64,000 nt of DNA, taken from assembly GCF_003024685.1 (NCBI RefSeq), contig NZ_PYLQ01000001.1, forward strand, positions 62,001 through 126,000, read 5' to 3'. This DNA is from Faecalibacillus intestinalis. GTDB lineage: Bacteria; Bacillota_I; Bacilli_A; Erysipelotrichales; Coprobacillaceae. Shown one piece after another: positions 1 through 6,918 of the stretch (positions within the stretch are counted from its first letter, which is position 1; each line of letters opens with the position of its first letter). The translations under genes were made by a program, and so were the position numbers. The notes beneath the pieces were generated by a model. That model did not search any database. It was not told where the DNA came from and worked only from the letters and a program-made list of their open reading frames with translations.

Positions 1-294
1 GAACATATTACAGATGTACATGAATTAGCTAAAAAAGTTGAAGCTGCAACTGGGTTTGAAACTCGTGCAAACGTTTTAGGACATATGCAACGTGGTGGTA
101 GACCATCAGCAAGAGATAGAGTTCTTGCTTCAAGAATGGGTGTTTATGCCGTTGAATTACTTGAAGCTGGAAAAGGTGGTTTATGTGTAAGTGAAGTAAA
201 TGGTCAAATCAAAGGATTACCAATTACTGAAGTATTAGGACATAAACGTGAAACTGATTTTAGTATTTACGAAGATGCTATTAAACTTCGTTAA
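1..294 (+). CDS. pfkA: 6-phosphofructokinase, C-terminal part (cut by window edge)
   Basis: This is the C-terminal 97 codons of ATP-dependent 6-phosphofructokinase, which makes fructose-1,6-bisphosphate in glycolysis. The reading frame is open from base 1, so the gene begins outside the window. The visible part contains the family segment GHMQRGG followed by PSARDR, which in PfkA contributes to the fructose-6-phosphate/effector end of the protein. It stops at TAA 292-294. The pyruvate kinase gene follows after 39 bases with no terminator between, the common Firmicute pfkA-pyk operon. Identification rests on these motifs and on the pyk neighbour. Confidence 0.95.
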   Translation, partial: EHITDVHELAKKVEAATGFETRANVLGHMQRGGRPSARDRVLASRMGVYAVELLEAGKGGLCVSEVNGQIKGLPITEVLGHKRETDFSIYEDAIKLR

Positions 295-333
295 TATAAA
301 CTTAAATGAAAATATGATTGTGAGGATATTAGG

Positions 334-1767
334 ATGGTATTAGAAAAAGAAAGAAAAAAGAAAACACGTATTGTGTGTACAATTGGGCCAGCTTCTGAAG
401 ACAAAAAAGTCTTAACTAAATTAGTTCAAGCTGGAATGAACGTAATGAGATTAAACTTCTCTCATGGTGATTTCGAAGAACATGGGGGAAGAATTAAAAC
501 TTTAAGAGAAATCAACAAAGAATTAAACAAAAACGTAGCTATCTTATTAGATACTAAAGGACCTGAAATTAGAACTGGTGATTTCGTTGGTGGGAAAACT
601 GAATTCAAAAAAGGTCAAGTTTCTACTATCTGTGTAGAAGATATTGAAGGAACAAGTGAAAGATTTACAATCACTTATAAAGATTTATATAAAGATGTTA
701 AACCAGGTGGTTTCATCTTAGTAAACGATGGTCAAGTAGAATTATTAGTTGATCATGTTGATGGTACTGATATCGTATGTATCTGTGCTAACGATGGTGT
801 TGTTAAAAACAAACGTGGAATCAACGTTCCAGGAATCAAATTAGGATTCGATTACTTATCAGAAAAAGATATCGGAGATTTAACTTTTGGTTGTCAACAA
901 GGTGTTGATTTCATCGCTGCATCTTTCGTAAGACGTCCACAAGATGTTTTAGATGTTAAAAAATTATTAATTGAAAACGGTCGTCCTGAAATTCAAATCA
1001 TCGCTAAAATTGAAAACAGCGAAGGTGTTGAAAACATGGATGATATCTTAAAAGTTGCTGATGGTATCATGGTTGCTCGTGGTGACTTAGGTGTAGAAAT
1101 TCCTGCTGAAGATGTACCATTAATTCAAAAAGAATTAATCAATAAATGTCGTGCTGCAGGTAAAATCGTTATCACTGCTACTCAAATGTTAGATAGTATG
1201 CAAGAAAACCCAAGACCAACACGTGCTGAAGTATCTGACGTTGCTAACGCAATCTATGATGGTACTGATGCAATCATGTTATCTGGTGAATCTGCTCAAG
1301 GTAAATATCCAGTAGAAGCTGTTGAAACTATGACTAAAATTGCTTTAAAAACTGAAGGAACTTTAGATTATGCTTCATTACAAAGAAAAGCAATCAGAAC
1401 TGCTCCATTAGATCAAAGTGAAGCTATCTGTATGTCAGTTGCTGAAATCGCATCTAAATTCAACGTTGCTGCAATCGTTGCATTCACTGATTCAGGATTT
1501 ACAGCTAGAAAAATGTCTAGATATCGTACTAAATCTATGATTATTGCTGCTACTCCAAATGAACAAACTACAAGAGCATTAGCTATCAACTGGGGTGTTA
1601 AATCAGTATTATGTAAACAAATGGATACAAGAGCTGCTATGATTGAATATGCTCAAGTTATCGCTAAAGAAAACTTAGTTGAACCAGGTGAACAAATCAT
1701 TGTTACTGCTGGTACACCAGGTGTTGCTGGAACTACTTCTTATTTAGAATTAATTACAGTAAAATAA
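334..1767 (+). CDS. pyk: pyruvate kinase
   Basis: Pyruvate kinase converts phosphoenolpyruvate and ADP to pyruvate and ATP in the cytoplasm. At 477 residues it covers the A, B and C domains. The N-terminus has TRIVCTIGPAS and MNVMRLNFSHG. The middle carries IIAKIENSEG with the catalytic lysine, then MVARGDLGVE and ITATQMLDSM. The C-terminal allosteric domain ends at LELITVK. It lacks the extra PEP-utiliser (PEPut) domain of many Bacillus enzymes, so it is the short form. Translation starts at ATG 334 behind GAGG at 322-325. It is the last gene of the pfkA-pyk unit and is followed by a strong terminator. Confidence 0.97.
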   Translation: MVLEKERKKKTRIVCTIGPASEDKKVLTKLVQAGMNVMRLNFSHGDFEEHGGRIKTLREINKELNKNVAILLDTKGPEIRTGDFVGGKTEFKKGQVSTICVEDIEGTSERFTITYKDLYKDVKPGGFILVNDGQVELLVDHVDGTDIVCICANDGVVKNKRGINVPGIKLGFDYLSEKDIGDLTFGCQQGVDFIAASFVRRPQDVLDVKKLLIENGRPEIQIIAKIENSEGVENMDDILKVADGIMVARGDLGVEIPAEDVPLIQKELINKCRAAGKIVITATQMLDSMQENPRPTRAEVSDVANAIYDGTDAIMLSGESAQGKYPVEAVETMTKIALKTEGTLDYASLQRKAIRTAPLDQSEAICMSVAEIASKFNVAAIVAFTDSGFTARKMSRYRTKSMIIAATPNEQTTRALAINWGVKSVLCKQMDTRAAMIEYAQVIAKENLVEPGEQIIVTAGTPGVAGTTSYLELITVK

Positions 1768-1780
1768 TTAAAATTAATAA

Positions 1781-1813
1781 AAAAAGCTCCGTTTCATTTG
1801 AAACGGAGTTTTA
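1781..1813. terminator. bidirectional Rho-independent terminator (pyk / S24 repressor)
   Basis: Arms CTCCGTTTC (1787-1795) and GAAACGGAG (1800-1808) form a perfect 9-bp stem with an ATTT loop. A runs flank it on the left and T runs on the right, so it can end both pyk (+) and the repressor gene (-). Confidence 0.9.
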
Positions 1814-1816
1814 ATT

Positions 1817-2440
1817 TTAGTTTCTTTTAGAAATAACAAGGGCAAGTTTTCCAATGATTTTAAATTCATGATAATTATATTCATTAATAATAATTGGAGA
1901 ATATTTATCATTTGCAGGTTGTAAAATAATACAGTTTTGTTTAGAATCATTAAAATATTTTTTACATGTTGCAATATTATCTTCAATGCCAAAACATCCC
2001 ACATCACCATTATTAAGTTGCTGTGTCTTTTCAAAAATAATAAGATCCCCAGATTGAATATTTTCATCAATCATACTATCTCCATCAGCATATTGACAAA
2101 AGTAATCCTTTCGAGAACTTAATAGAGATTCAGGTAAAGAAATATATTCTTCAATATTGTCTTCAACAAAAATACCATCTCCACAACAAACATCACTATA
2201 TAAGGGAATATCTATATTATGACTATGTCCATGATAGGCTGGCTCATCAATACCTAATAAATAATTAGGAGTAACATTAAATATTTCTGCAAGTCGGGAA
2301 AGTGTTTCCTTTTTTAAATTAGGAACACGTCCGTTTTCATATTTAGCAATTGCTGATTTTTGAACACCGAGCATTTCTCCTAGTTGTTGTTGAGTCAAAC
2401 CCTTTTCTTTTCTTAATTTTTTAATACGTTCACCTGTCAT
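1817..2440 (-). CDS. XRE-family repressor with S24 (LexA-like) self-cleavage domain
   Basis: A 207-residue DNA-binding repressor of the phage CI / ImmR / LexA-like type. Residues 3-63 are a Cro/C1 helix-turn-helix (GLTQQQLGEMLGVQKSAIAKY). Residues about 78-204 are an S24 peptidase-like domain: nucleophile Ser122 in GDSM and Lys160 in ATCKKYF match the Ser-Lys dyad. A Cys86-Gly87 pair ahead of the domain is a candidate autocleavage site; Ala-Gly is usual, and Cys-Gly is known from phage phi80 CI. It is divergent from a 37-residue membrane peptide gene, and both promoters carry copies of one dyad motif, so it probably represses itself and that gene and lets go upon DNA damage. No phage genes are nearby, so a domesticated regulator is possible. 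It is not canonical LexA, whose HTH differs. Confidence 0.88.
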   Translation of the reverse strand: MTGERIKKLRKEKGLTQQQLGEMLGVQKSAIAKYENGRVPNLKKETLSRLAEIFNVTPNYLLGIDEPAYHGHSHNIDIPLYSDVCCGDGIFVEDNIEEYISLPESLLSSRKDYFCQYADGDSMIDENIQSGDLIIFEKTQQLNNGDVGCFGIEDNIATCKKYFNDSKQNCIILQPANDKYSPIIINEYNYHEFKIIGKLALVISKRN

Positions 2441-2453
2441 CTTATCACTCCTT

Positions 2454-2460
2454 GTGTCTT
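2454..2460. promoter_or_regulatory. operator half-site O1 for the S24 repressor
   Basis: GTGTCTT lies between the repressor's -10 box (2472-2477) and its start codon (2440). It is identical to the left arm of O3 at 2553. The matching right arm is weak, so this is scored only as a half-site. Its position would allow autorepression. Confidence 0.45.
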
Positions 2461-2471
2461 AATATTACCAT

Positions 2472-2477
2472 ATTATA
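2472..2477 (-). promoter_or_regulatory. -10 box of the S24 repressor promoter
   Basis: Read on the minus strand this is TATAAT, 31 bases upstream of the start codon. No good -35 hexamer is seen at 17 bases. Confidence 0.5.
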
Positions 2478-2495
2478 GACTATGTAGTAAACAAA

Positions 2496-2512
2496 ATATC
2501 TAAAAAAGACAC
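2496..2512. promoter_or_regulatory. operator O2 for the S24 repressor
   Basis: ATATCTA-3-AAGACAC matches the O3 dyad architecture (7-bp arms, 3-bp centre). The right arm is perfect and the left arm keeps the TATCT core. It sits just upstream of the -35 box of the divergent small gene (2520). Confidence 0.55.
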
Positions 2513-2519
2513 AAAAGTA

Positions 2520-2548
2520 TTGACGAAACTTAGTGACGGAGTTATATT
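2520..2548 (+). promoter_or_regulatory. sigma-A promoter of the 37-residue peptide gene
   Basis: TTGACG (2520-2525), 17-base spacer, TATATT (2543-2548). The expected transcription start, about 2555, falls inside operator O3. Confidence 0.75.
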
Positions 2549-2552
2549 ATAA

Positions 2553-2569
2553 GTGTCTTAAAAAGATAC
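2553..2569. promoter_or_regulatory. operator O3 for the S24 repressor
   Basis: GTGTCTT-AAA-AAGATAC is a 17-bp dyad with one mismatch between arms. It lies exactly over the predicted start site of the small peptide transcript, a classic repression position. Confidence 0.65.
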
Positions 2570-2625
2570 AATAATAAAAATAAATTTTAAAAGTTGAAAT
2601 TAAAGAAACAAAAGGAGGAACTATT

Positions 2626-2739
2626 ATGGAAAAATTATCAAATAAGGGATTAGTTACAATCATTTTAGGTGCATTAATGATGGGATCGGTAGTAGTTCAA
2701 TGTGTTTCGCGTATCATTGATGCGATACTTATTTTTTAA
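2626..2739 (+). CDS. 37-residue single-pass hydrophobic peptide under S24-repressor control
   Basis: A short gene with one of the strongest ribosome-binding sites in the window (AAAGGAGGA, 2611-2620). The peptide starts MEKLSNKG, has a hydrophobic span at about residues 9-24 (LVTIILGALMMGSVVV) and ends RIIDAILIF. Positive charges at the N-terminus suggest an N-in orientation. It has its own sigma-A promoter and overlapping operator, and a short hairpin plus T run (2711-2736) over its 3' end may terminate it. Size, charge and repressor control recall SOS-induced membrane peptides such as TisB, but there is no sequence-level identification. Function is unknown: toxin-like depolarising peptide, membrane regulator or phage-remnant peptide are all possible. 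Confidence 0.7.
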   Translation: MEKLSNKGLVTIILGALMMGSVVVQCVSRIIDAILIF

Positions 2740-2745
2740 AAAATC

Positions 2746-2773
2746 TTGCTTTTTATATGCAAATAGTTATAAT
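2746..2773 (+). promoter_or_regulatory. promoter of the DegV gene
   Basis: TTGCTT (2746-2751), 16-base spacer, TATAAT (2768-2773), with the start codon at 2819. Confidence 0.65.
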
Positions 2774-2818
2774 AAGTTCCATTAGTATGAAGTTCAAAGT
2801 AACCTTAAGGAGATACAA

Positions 2819-3682
2819 ATGGAAAAAATTGCAATTATAACAGACTCATGTAGTGATATAAAAAAAGAATATAGAGAGTTATATGATATACATGTTTTAC
2901 CAATACAAATTCAATATGATGGAAAGAGTTATAGAGATGGTGTAGATATTACTTCTACTGATATTTATGCGATTCAAGATGAAAAAGTAATTAAAACTTC
3001 TTCACCAGTTGGAGAAGATTTGTTTAATTTGTTAGATCAACTAAAAGATAAAGGATATACTCATGTTATAGGTTTATTTTTATCTAGTGGTATATCTGGG
3101 ACAGGTAATCAAATGAGGTTATTTTGTCAAACTTATGAGAAATTAAAATGTTATATTGTTGATAGTCAAAGTGCATCAGTGGGATTAGGAGTTATTGCTG
3201 TTAGTCTTGCTAAATATAGAGAAGAAGGAAAATCTTTTGATGAATTAATTGAAATTGCAGATTTTTTGTGCTATCAAAATTATGCTTATTTTTCAATAGA
3301 TGATTTAAATTATTTACAAAAAGGTGGACGCATTGGCAAGGCTTCGGCATTTTTAGGAACAACACTAAAGATTAAACCAATTCTTTCTTTTGAAAAAGAA
3401 AATGGAGAAATTTATGTTCCAGCTAAAGTGAGAGGTTCAAAGAAAGTGAAATCAAAATTGATAGATTTAATAGAAAGTCATCTTGAAGAAAATCCACATC
3501 AAAAATTTGCATTGGCTATTGCAGATGCTAATAATTTGGAAGAAAGAAATATTTTGGAAGGAATGTTAAAAGAAAGGTTTCCTCAATTTACATATATAAT
3601 TGATGGTCATGTTGGTGCTGCTTTATCTTGTTATCTTGGTTCAGGACTTTTAGGAGTAGCAATTCAATTTTTACCAGAATAA
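2819..3682 (+). CDS. DegV family fatty-acid-binding protein (FakB-like)
   Basis: A 287-residue DegV protein. Family members bind a single fatty acid and, as FakB, present it to the kinase FakA for entry into phospholipid synthesis. Seen here: IITDSCSD at the N-terminus, TSSPVGEDLF, LFLSSGISGTGNQM with the conserved serine/threonine that holds the carboxylate, VDSQSASVGLG, and LQKGGRIG. Length is normal (about 280). It is monocistronic with its own promoter, SD AAGGAG (2807-2812) and a strong terminator. No fakA gene is visible, so the kinase partner is inferred. Confidence 0.92.
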   Translation: MEKIAIITDSCSDIKKEYRELYDIHVLPIQIQYDGKSYRDGVDITSTDIYAIQDEKVIKTSSPVGEDLFNLLDQLKDKGYTHVIGLFLSSGISGTGNQMRLFCQTYEKLKCYIVDSQSASVGLGVIAVSLAKYREEGKSFDELIEIADFLCYQNYAYFSIDDLNYLQKGGRIGKASAFLGTTLKIKPILSFEKENGEIYVPAKVRGSKKVKSKLIDLIESHLEENPHQKFALAIADANNLEERNILEGMLKERFPQFTYIIDGHVGAALSCYLGSGLLGVAIQFLPE

Positions 3683-3712
3683 AAAATATTCAGGGTGTCC
3701 TGAATATTTTTT
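3681..3712. terminator. bidirectional terminator (DegV / cytidylate-kinase-like)
   Basis: AATATTCAGG-GTGT-CCTGAATATT with flanking A and T runs. It ends two convergent genes. Confidence 0.92.
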
Positions 3713-3715
3713 ATA

Positions 3716-4309
3716 TTATTTCCATAATTTTCCGTTTTGATAAACTTTAACAATTAATTGAGCGATTTCATCAATTCCCATATCACTATTAATACATAAA
3801 TCATAGTCTTTCATATTTGCCCAAGTATTTGTTGTGTAATAATTATAATAACTCTTTCTTTGTTTATCTCTTTTTTGAACATATTTTTTAGTATTTTCAT
3901 GTTCTTCTTTATAATCTTTTTCAACACGTTCAATTCTAGATTCTAAAGGAGCATACACAAATATTCTTAAAACATGAGGATAGTCTTCTAAAATATAGTT
4001 TGCACATCCATTAACAATAATACAATCTTCTTTTTCAGCAAGATGTTTAATGATTTTGGCTTGTGTAGCATAAACTTGGTCATTAATTGGTAAAACAAGA
4101 GGACCATTATTAAGTGAATAAGCAAAACTTGATGATTTTTCTTGGGATGCTTTACGAATTGTATCAATATCAATACCTAATTGGCGCGCTGTTTCATCAA
4201 TAAGTTCATTATCATAGAAAGCAATATTTAAGGCTTCAGCTACTTTTTTAGCAATCAATCTTCCTCCAGAACCATATTCTCTTGTAATAGTAATAATTTT
4301 TTGAGTCAT
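3716..4309 (-). CDS. cytidylate kinase-like family protein
   Basis: A 197-residue P-loop protein of the cytidylate kinase-like group (Cytidylate_kin2 type). The N-terminus ITITREYGSGGRLIAKK has the modified glycine-rich loop of this group. It continues with YDNELID, then a variable helical region, VNGCANYIL and a lid-like RIERVEKDY. Many Firmicutes carry such stand-alone proteins besides true Cmk. The nucleotide substrate is not proven and CMP kinase activity is only inferred. Start ATG 4309 lies behind a strong AAGGAGG. It is monocistronic between two terminated or divergent neighbours. Confidence 0.85.
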   Translation of the reverse strand: MTQKIITITREYGSGGRLIAKKVAEALNIAFYDNELIDETARQLGIDIDTIRKASQEKSSSFAYSLNNGPLVLPINDQVYATQAKIIKHLAEKEDCIIVNGCANYILEDYPHVLRIFVYAPLESRIERVEKDYKEEHENTKKYVQKRDKQRKSYYNYYTTNTWANMKDYDLCINSDMGIDEIAQLIVKVYQNGKLWK

Positions 4310-4409
4310 AATAAGAACCTCCTTATATAGTATATTATATCATATTTTTTAAATAACTCTAACTAAATAGTGTATAATAATAGATAGATGTATAAGGAGG
4401 TTTTTTATA

Positions 4410-5699
4410 ATGTGGTTTAATGAAAGTGTATTTTATCAAATTTATACTCTTAATTTTTGTGGGGCTCCTCGTGATAATGATGGAATTGTGGAACACCGTA
4501 TTTTAAGATTGAATGATTTTATGGATTATTTTGAAGATTTAGGGATAAATGCTATTTATTTTAATCCTGTATTTTCAAGTGATCATCATGGTTATGATAC
4601 AAGAGATTATTGTAAAATTGATGAACGTTTAGGAACAAATGAAGATTTTATTGAAATTTGTAAAAATTTACATGATAGAGGGATGCGTGTTGTTTTAGAT
4701 GGTGTTTTTAATCATGTAGGAAGAGGCTTCTTTGCTTTTCAAGATGTTTTAAATAATAGAGAAAATAGTCAATATAAAAATTGGTTTAGAATTGATTTTA
4801 ACGGCAATTCACCTTATGATGATGGTTTTTATTATGAGGGATGGGAAGGACATTATGAATTAGTTAAATTAAATTTAGATTATCCAGATGTTCAAAATTA
4901 TTTATTAAGTGCTGTTGATTATTGGATTGATGCCTTTGATATTGATGGTATTCGTTTAGATGTTGCCTATAGTTTACCAAGATGGTTTATGGCAATGTTA
5001 AAAGATCATTGTAGACAAAAAAAGGCGGATTTTTTCTTGTTAGGTGAAGTTTTAGGTGATAATGCAGGATATATGTTTAGTGAAGCACATTTAGATAGTA
5101 TTACTGATTATCCTGGTTTTAAAGGACTTTGGTCTTCGTTTAATTCATTAAATATGTTTGAAATGGCTCATACAATAAAACGTAATTATGGAGAAATGTA
5201 TAAAGGACAAACATTATTTAGTTTTGTTGATAATCATGATGTAGAAAGAATAGCATCTAAATTAACAGATTTAGAAAAATTACCACTTATTTATGGTATG
5301 TTATTTTCTTTACCAGGAATACCATGTATCTATTATGGAAGTGAATGGGGACAAACCGGAAAGAAAGAACAGGAAAGTGATGATTCTTTAAGACCAGAGT
5401 TTACCAAACCAATGCCTAATGGTTTAACAAAATATATAAAAAAATTGATTTCTATTAGAAATCAATCATCTGCTTTACAAAAAGGTGAGTTTAAAGAATT
5501 GGTTTTAACAAATAAACAATTTGTTTTTGAAAGAAATGATCAACAAGAAAGAATTATTGTAGCATTAAATTTAGATGATCAAGAATTTACCATTTCTTTA
5601 AATGAAAATCTTATTTCTTTAATTGATCAACAAGAAATTGAAAATCAAGGACAAATAGTATTAAAACCCAAAACAATTCATTATTTTAAAGTAAAATAA
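4410..5699 (+). CDS. GH13 alpha-amylase family glycosidase (intracellular neopullulanase/cyclomaltodextrinase-like)
   Basis: A 429-residue glycoside hydrolase of family GH13, likely cutting alpha-1,4-linked maltodextrins in the cytoplasm. There is no signal peptide. The (beta/alpha)8 barrel shows all conserved regions: DGVFNH (97-102), GIRLDVA with nucleophile Asp184, LGEV with acid Glu213, and FVDNHD with Asp277. A beta-sandwich C-domain ends the protein. The N-terminal CBM34 domain of classical neopullulanases is absent. The SD AAGGAGG (4394-4400) is very strong. It stands alone with a terminator, so it looks like a housekeeping dextrin enzyme. Exact specificity cannot be read from sequence. 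Confidence 0.92.
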   Translation: MWFNESVFYQIYTLNFCGAPRDNDGIVEHRILRLNDFMDYFEDLGINAIYFNPVFSSDHHGYDTRDYCKIDERLGTNEDFIEICKNLHDRGMRVVLDGVFNHVGRGFFAFQDVLNNRENSQYKNWFRIDFNGNSPYDDGFYYEGWEGHYELVKLNLDYPDVQNYLLSAVDYWIDAFDIDGIRLDVAYSLPRWFMAMLKDHCRQKKADFFLLGEVLGDNAGYMFSEAHLDSITDYPGFKGLWSSFNSLNMFEMAHTIKRNYGEMYKGQTLFSFVDNHDVERIASKLTDLEKLPLIYGMLFSLPGIPCIYYGSEWGQTGKKEQESDDSLRPEFTKPMPNGLTKYIKKLISIRNQSSALQKGEFKELVLTNKQFVFERNDQQERIIVALNLDDQEFTISLNENLISLIDQQEIENQGQIVLKPKTIHYFKVK

Positions 5700-5722
5700 A
5701 AGGTTCGAAAGAACCTTTTATT
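5696..5722. terminator. bidirectional terminator (amylase / def)
   Basis: AAAGGTTC-GAAA-GAACCTTTT stem-loop with flanking A/T runs between convergent genes. Confidence 0.88.
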
Positions 5723-6291
5723 TATTCAATAACCATAGCATTTTCAATTGGTACTAATGGATATTCTTTATTAATATGATCATAATATAAAACACCATCA
5801 AAATGATCAAGTTCATGTTGTAAACAAATAGCTAAAAATCCTCGAGCAACAATTTTTACATCTTTGTTTGTAAGTACGTCAAATCCTTCAACAGTGATTT
5901 TAGCATGACGTGGAACATAACCTTTTACATCTTCAGGAACTGATAAACATGCTTCTCCAGTTTTTAAATAAGATTGTTTAGGTGTATAAGAAACAATCTT
6001 AGGATTCGCTAAAGCATAATCAGAAGATTTTGTTACATTTCCTTCTTCATCATAATCTAAAACATGGATGGCACACATTCTTTTTGGAATACCAAGTTGA
6101 ATAGCTGCAATACCTACTGCAGGTCTTAAATCATATTTTTCAGAAAGTTCTTCATCTTGGCTTGCAACTAAAAATTCATGCATTTTCATGAGTAAATCAT
6201 GATTTTCTTTGGATAGAGGAAGTTCAACCTCTTTTGACACTGTTCTAATTAATTCGTTTGAATCATCTATAATATCTTTCATTAATAACAT
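5722..6291 (-). CDS. def: peptide deformylase
   Basis: Removes the N-formyl group from nascent proteins at the ribosome. The three family motifs are present: GIAAIQLG (motif I), GEACLSVPE with metal ligand Cys115, and LQHELDH with ligands His159 and His163 and catalytic Glu160. Length (189 residues) fits type II enzymes of Gram-positives. An in-frame GTG at 6300 overlaps the SD sequence GAGGTG itself. The ATG at 6291 has correct spacing to that SD and is chosen. Motif II reads EACLS rather than the usual EGCLS, a common type II variation. It is monocistronic. Confidence 0.95.
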   Translation of the reverse strand: MLLMKDIIDDSNELIRTVSKEVELPLSKENHDLLMKMHEFLVASQDEELSEKYDLRPAVGIAAIQLGIPKRMCAIHVLDYDEEGNVTKSSDYALANPKIVSYTPKQSYLKTGEACLSVPEDVKGYVPRHAKITVEGFDVLTNKDVKIVARGFLAICLQHELDHFDGVLYYDHINKEYPLVPIENAMVIE

Positions 6292-6344
6292 TTTTTTCAC
6301 CTCATTCGTGGTTATTATAACATATTTTGAGGTGATTGAAATAT

Positions 6345-6533
6345 CTAAGGTCTAATTCTTGAATTACCACAAATGATTAATAATAAGAAAACAACTAAAA
6401 CAATTGCAAACCAACTACATCCTGTATTGTTGCAACCAAAGCCACCCATAATAGGTGTATAGCCGCATGTGTTACATCCACCACAGCCAAATGGATTATT
6501 GACATATCCATTGCAGTTATAATCACAGTTCAT
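6345..6533 (-). CDS. YjcZ-like small Cys/Gly/Asn-rich membrane protein
   Basis: A 62-residue protein with a cysteine/glycine/asparagine-rich N-terminal half (eight cysteines in the first 40 residues, including CGGCNTCG) and one C-terminal transmembrane segment (WFAIVLVVFLLLIICG). The hydrophobic tail and overall design resemble the YjcZ/YqfX sporulation micro-proteins of Bacillus, whose function is unknown. An excellent SD (GGAGGG, 6544-6549 region on the minus strand) supports real translation. The paired cysteines might bind metal or form disulfides if exposed outside the membrane; this is inference. Confidence 0.72.
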   Translation of the reverse strand: MNCDYNCNGYVNNPFGCGGCNTCGYTPIMGGFGCNNTGCSWFAIVLVVFLLLIICGNSRIRP

Positions 6534-6654
6534 TGTTTATCCCTCCTTTACTATTACCATATTATGATTCCAAATAATTGTATGGGGGATTTATCATAAG
6601 TCATTTATTTTTATACTTTTTTAAGTTATAATATTTTACTGAAATGAGGTGTAA

Positions 6655-6918
6655 ATGATGGACTATAATTATCCACTAGACTATACATGGTCAACAAAAG
6701 ATATTATTGATGTTATGTCTTTATATAATGCAGTAGAAAAAGCATATGAAGAAGGAATAAGTAAAACAGATTTTTTAAATGCTTATAGAAAATTTAAAAA
6801 TGTTGTTGGGACAAAGAGTGAAGAAAAGCAAATTGATAAAGAATTCCAAGATGTTTCTGGATATTCTATTTATAAAGTTTTTAAAGCAAGTCAAGAAAAT
6901 GATTGGATCAAATTATAA
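6655..6918 (+). CDS. UPF0223 family protein (YktA-like)
   Basis: An 87-residue cytoplasmic protein matching UPF0223 along its whole length: YPLDYTWSTKDIIDV at the N-terminus, YNAVEKAYEEG, and the hallmark EEKQIDKEFQDVSGYSIYKV. Function is unknown in all organisms I know of. Two consecutive ATGs (6655, 6658) follow the SD GAGGTG (6646-6651), so the first may not be used. It opens a seven-gene operon running to coaD, and its stop overlaps the next start (TAATG). Confidence 0.9.
   Translation: MMDYNYPLDYTWSTKDIIDVMSLYNAVEKAYEEGISKTDFLNAYRKFKNVVGTKSEEKQIDKEFQDVSGYSIYKVFKASQENDWIKL

Noticed and set aside
1774-2070. Minus-strand frame inside the S24 repressor gene
   Set aside because: It is an out-of-frame shadow of the repressor with low-complexity translation; the repressor frame has the domain motifs.
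1817-2440. Canonical LexA
   Set aside because: The N-terminus is a Cro/C1-type HTH, not the LexA winged helix, and no SOS genes adjoin it.
1817-2739. Prophage or integrative element
   Set aside because: Only the repressor and one small peptide are present. No integrase, structural gene or flanking direct repeat was found, and the neighbours are core genes.
6291-6300. GTG start of def three codons upstream
   Set aside because: It coincides with the Shine-Dalgarno GAGGTG; ATG 6291 is correctly spaced from it. The same reasoning moved the starts of comFA (10881), yitT (16867), the phosphatase (54280), the RpiR gene (55031) and the membrane protein at 47012.
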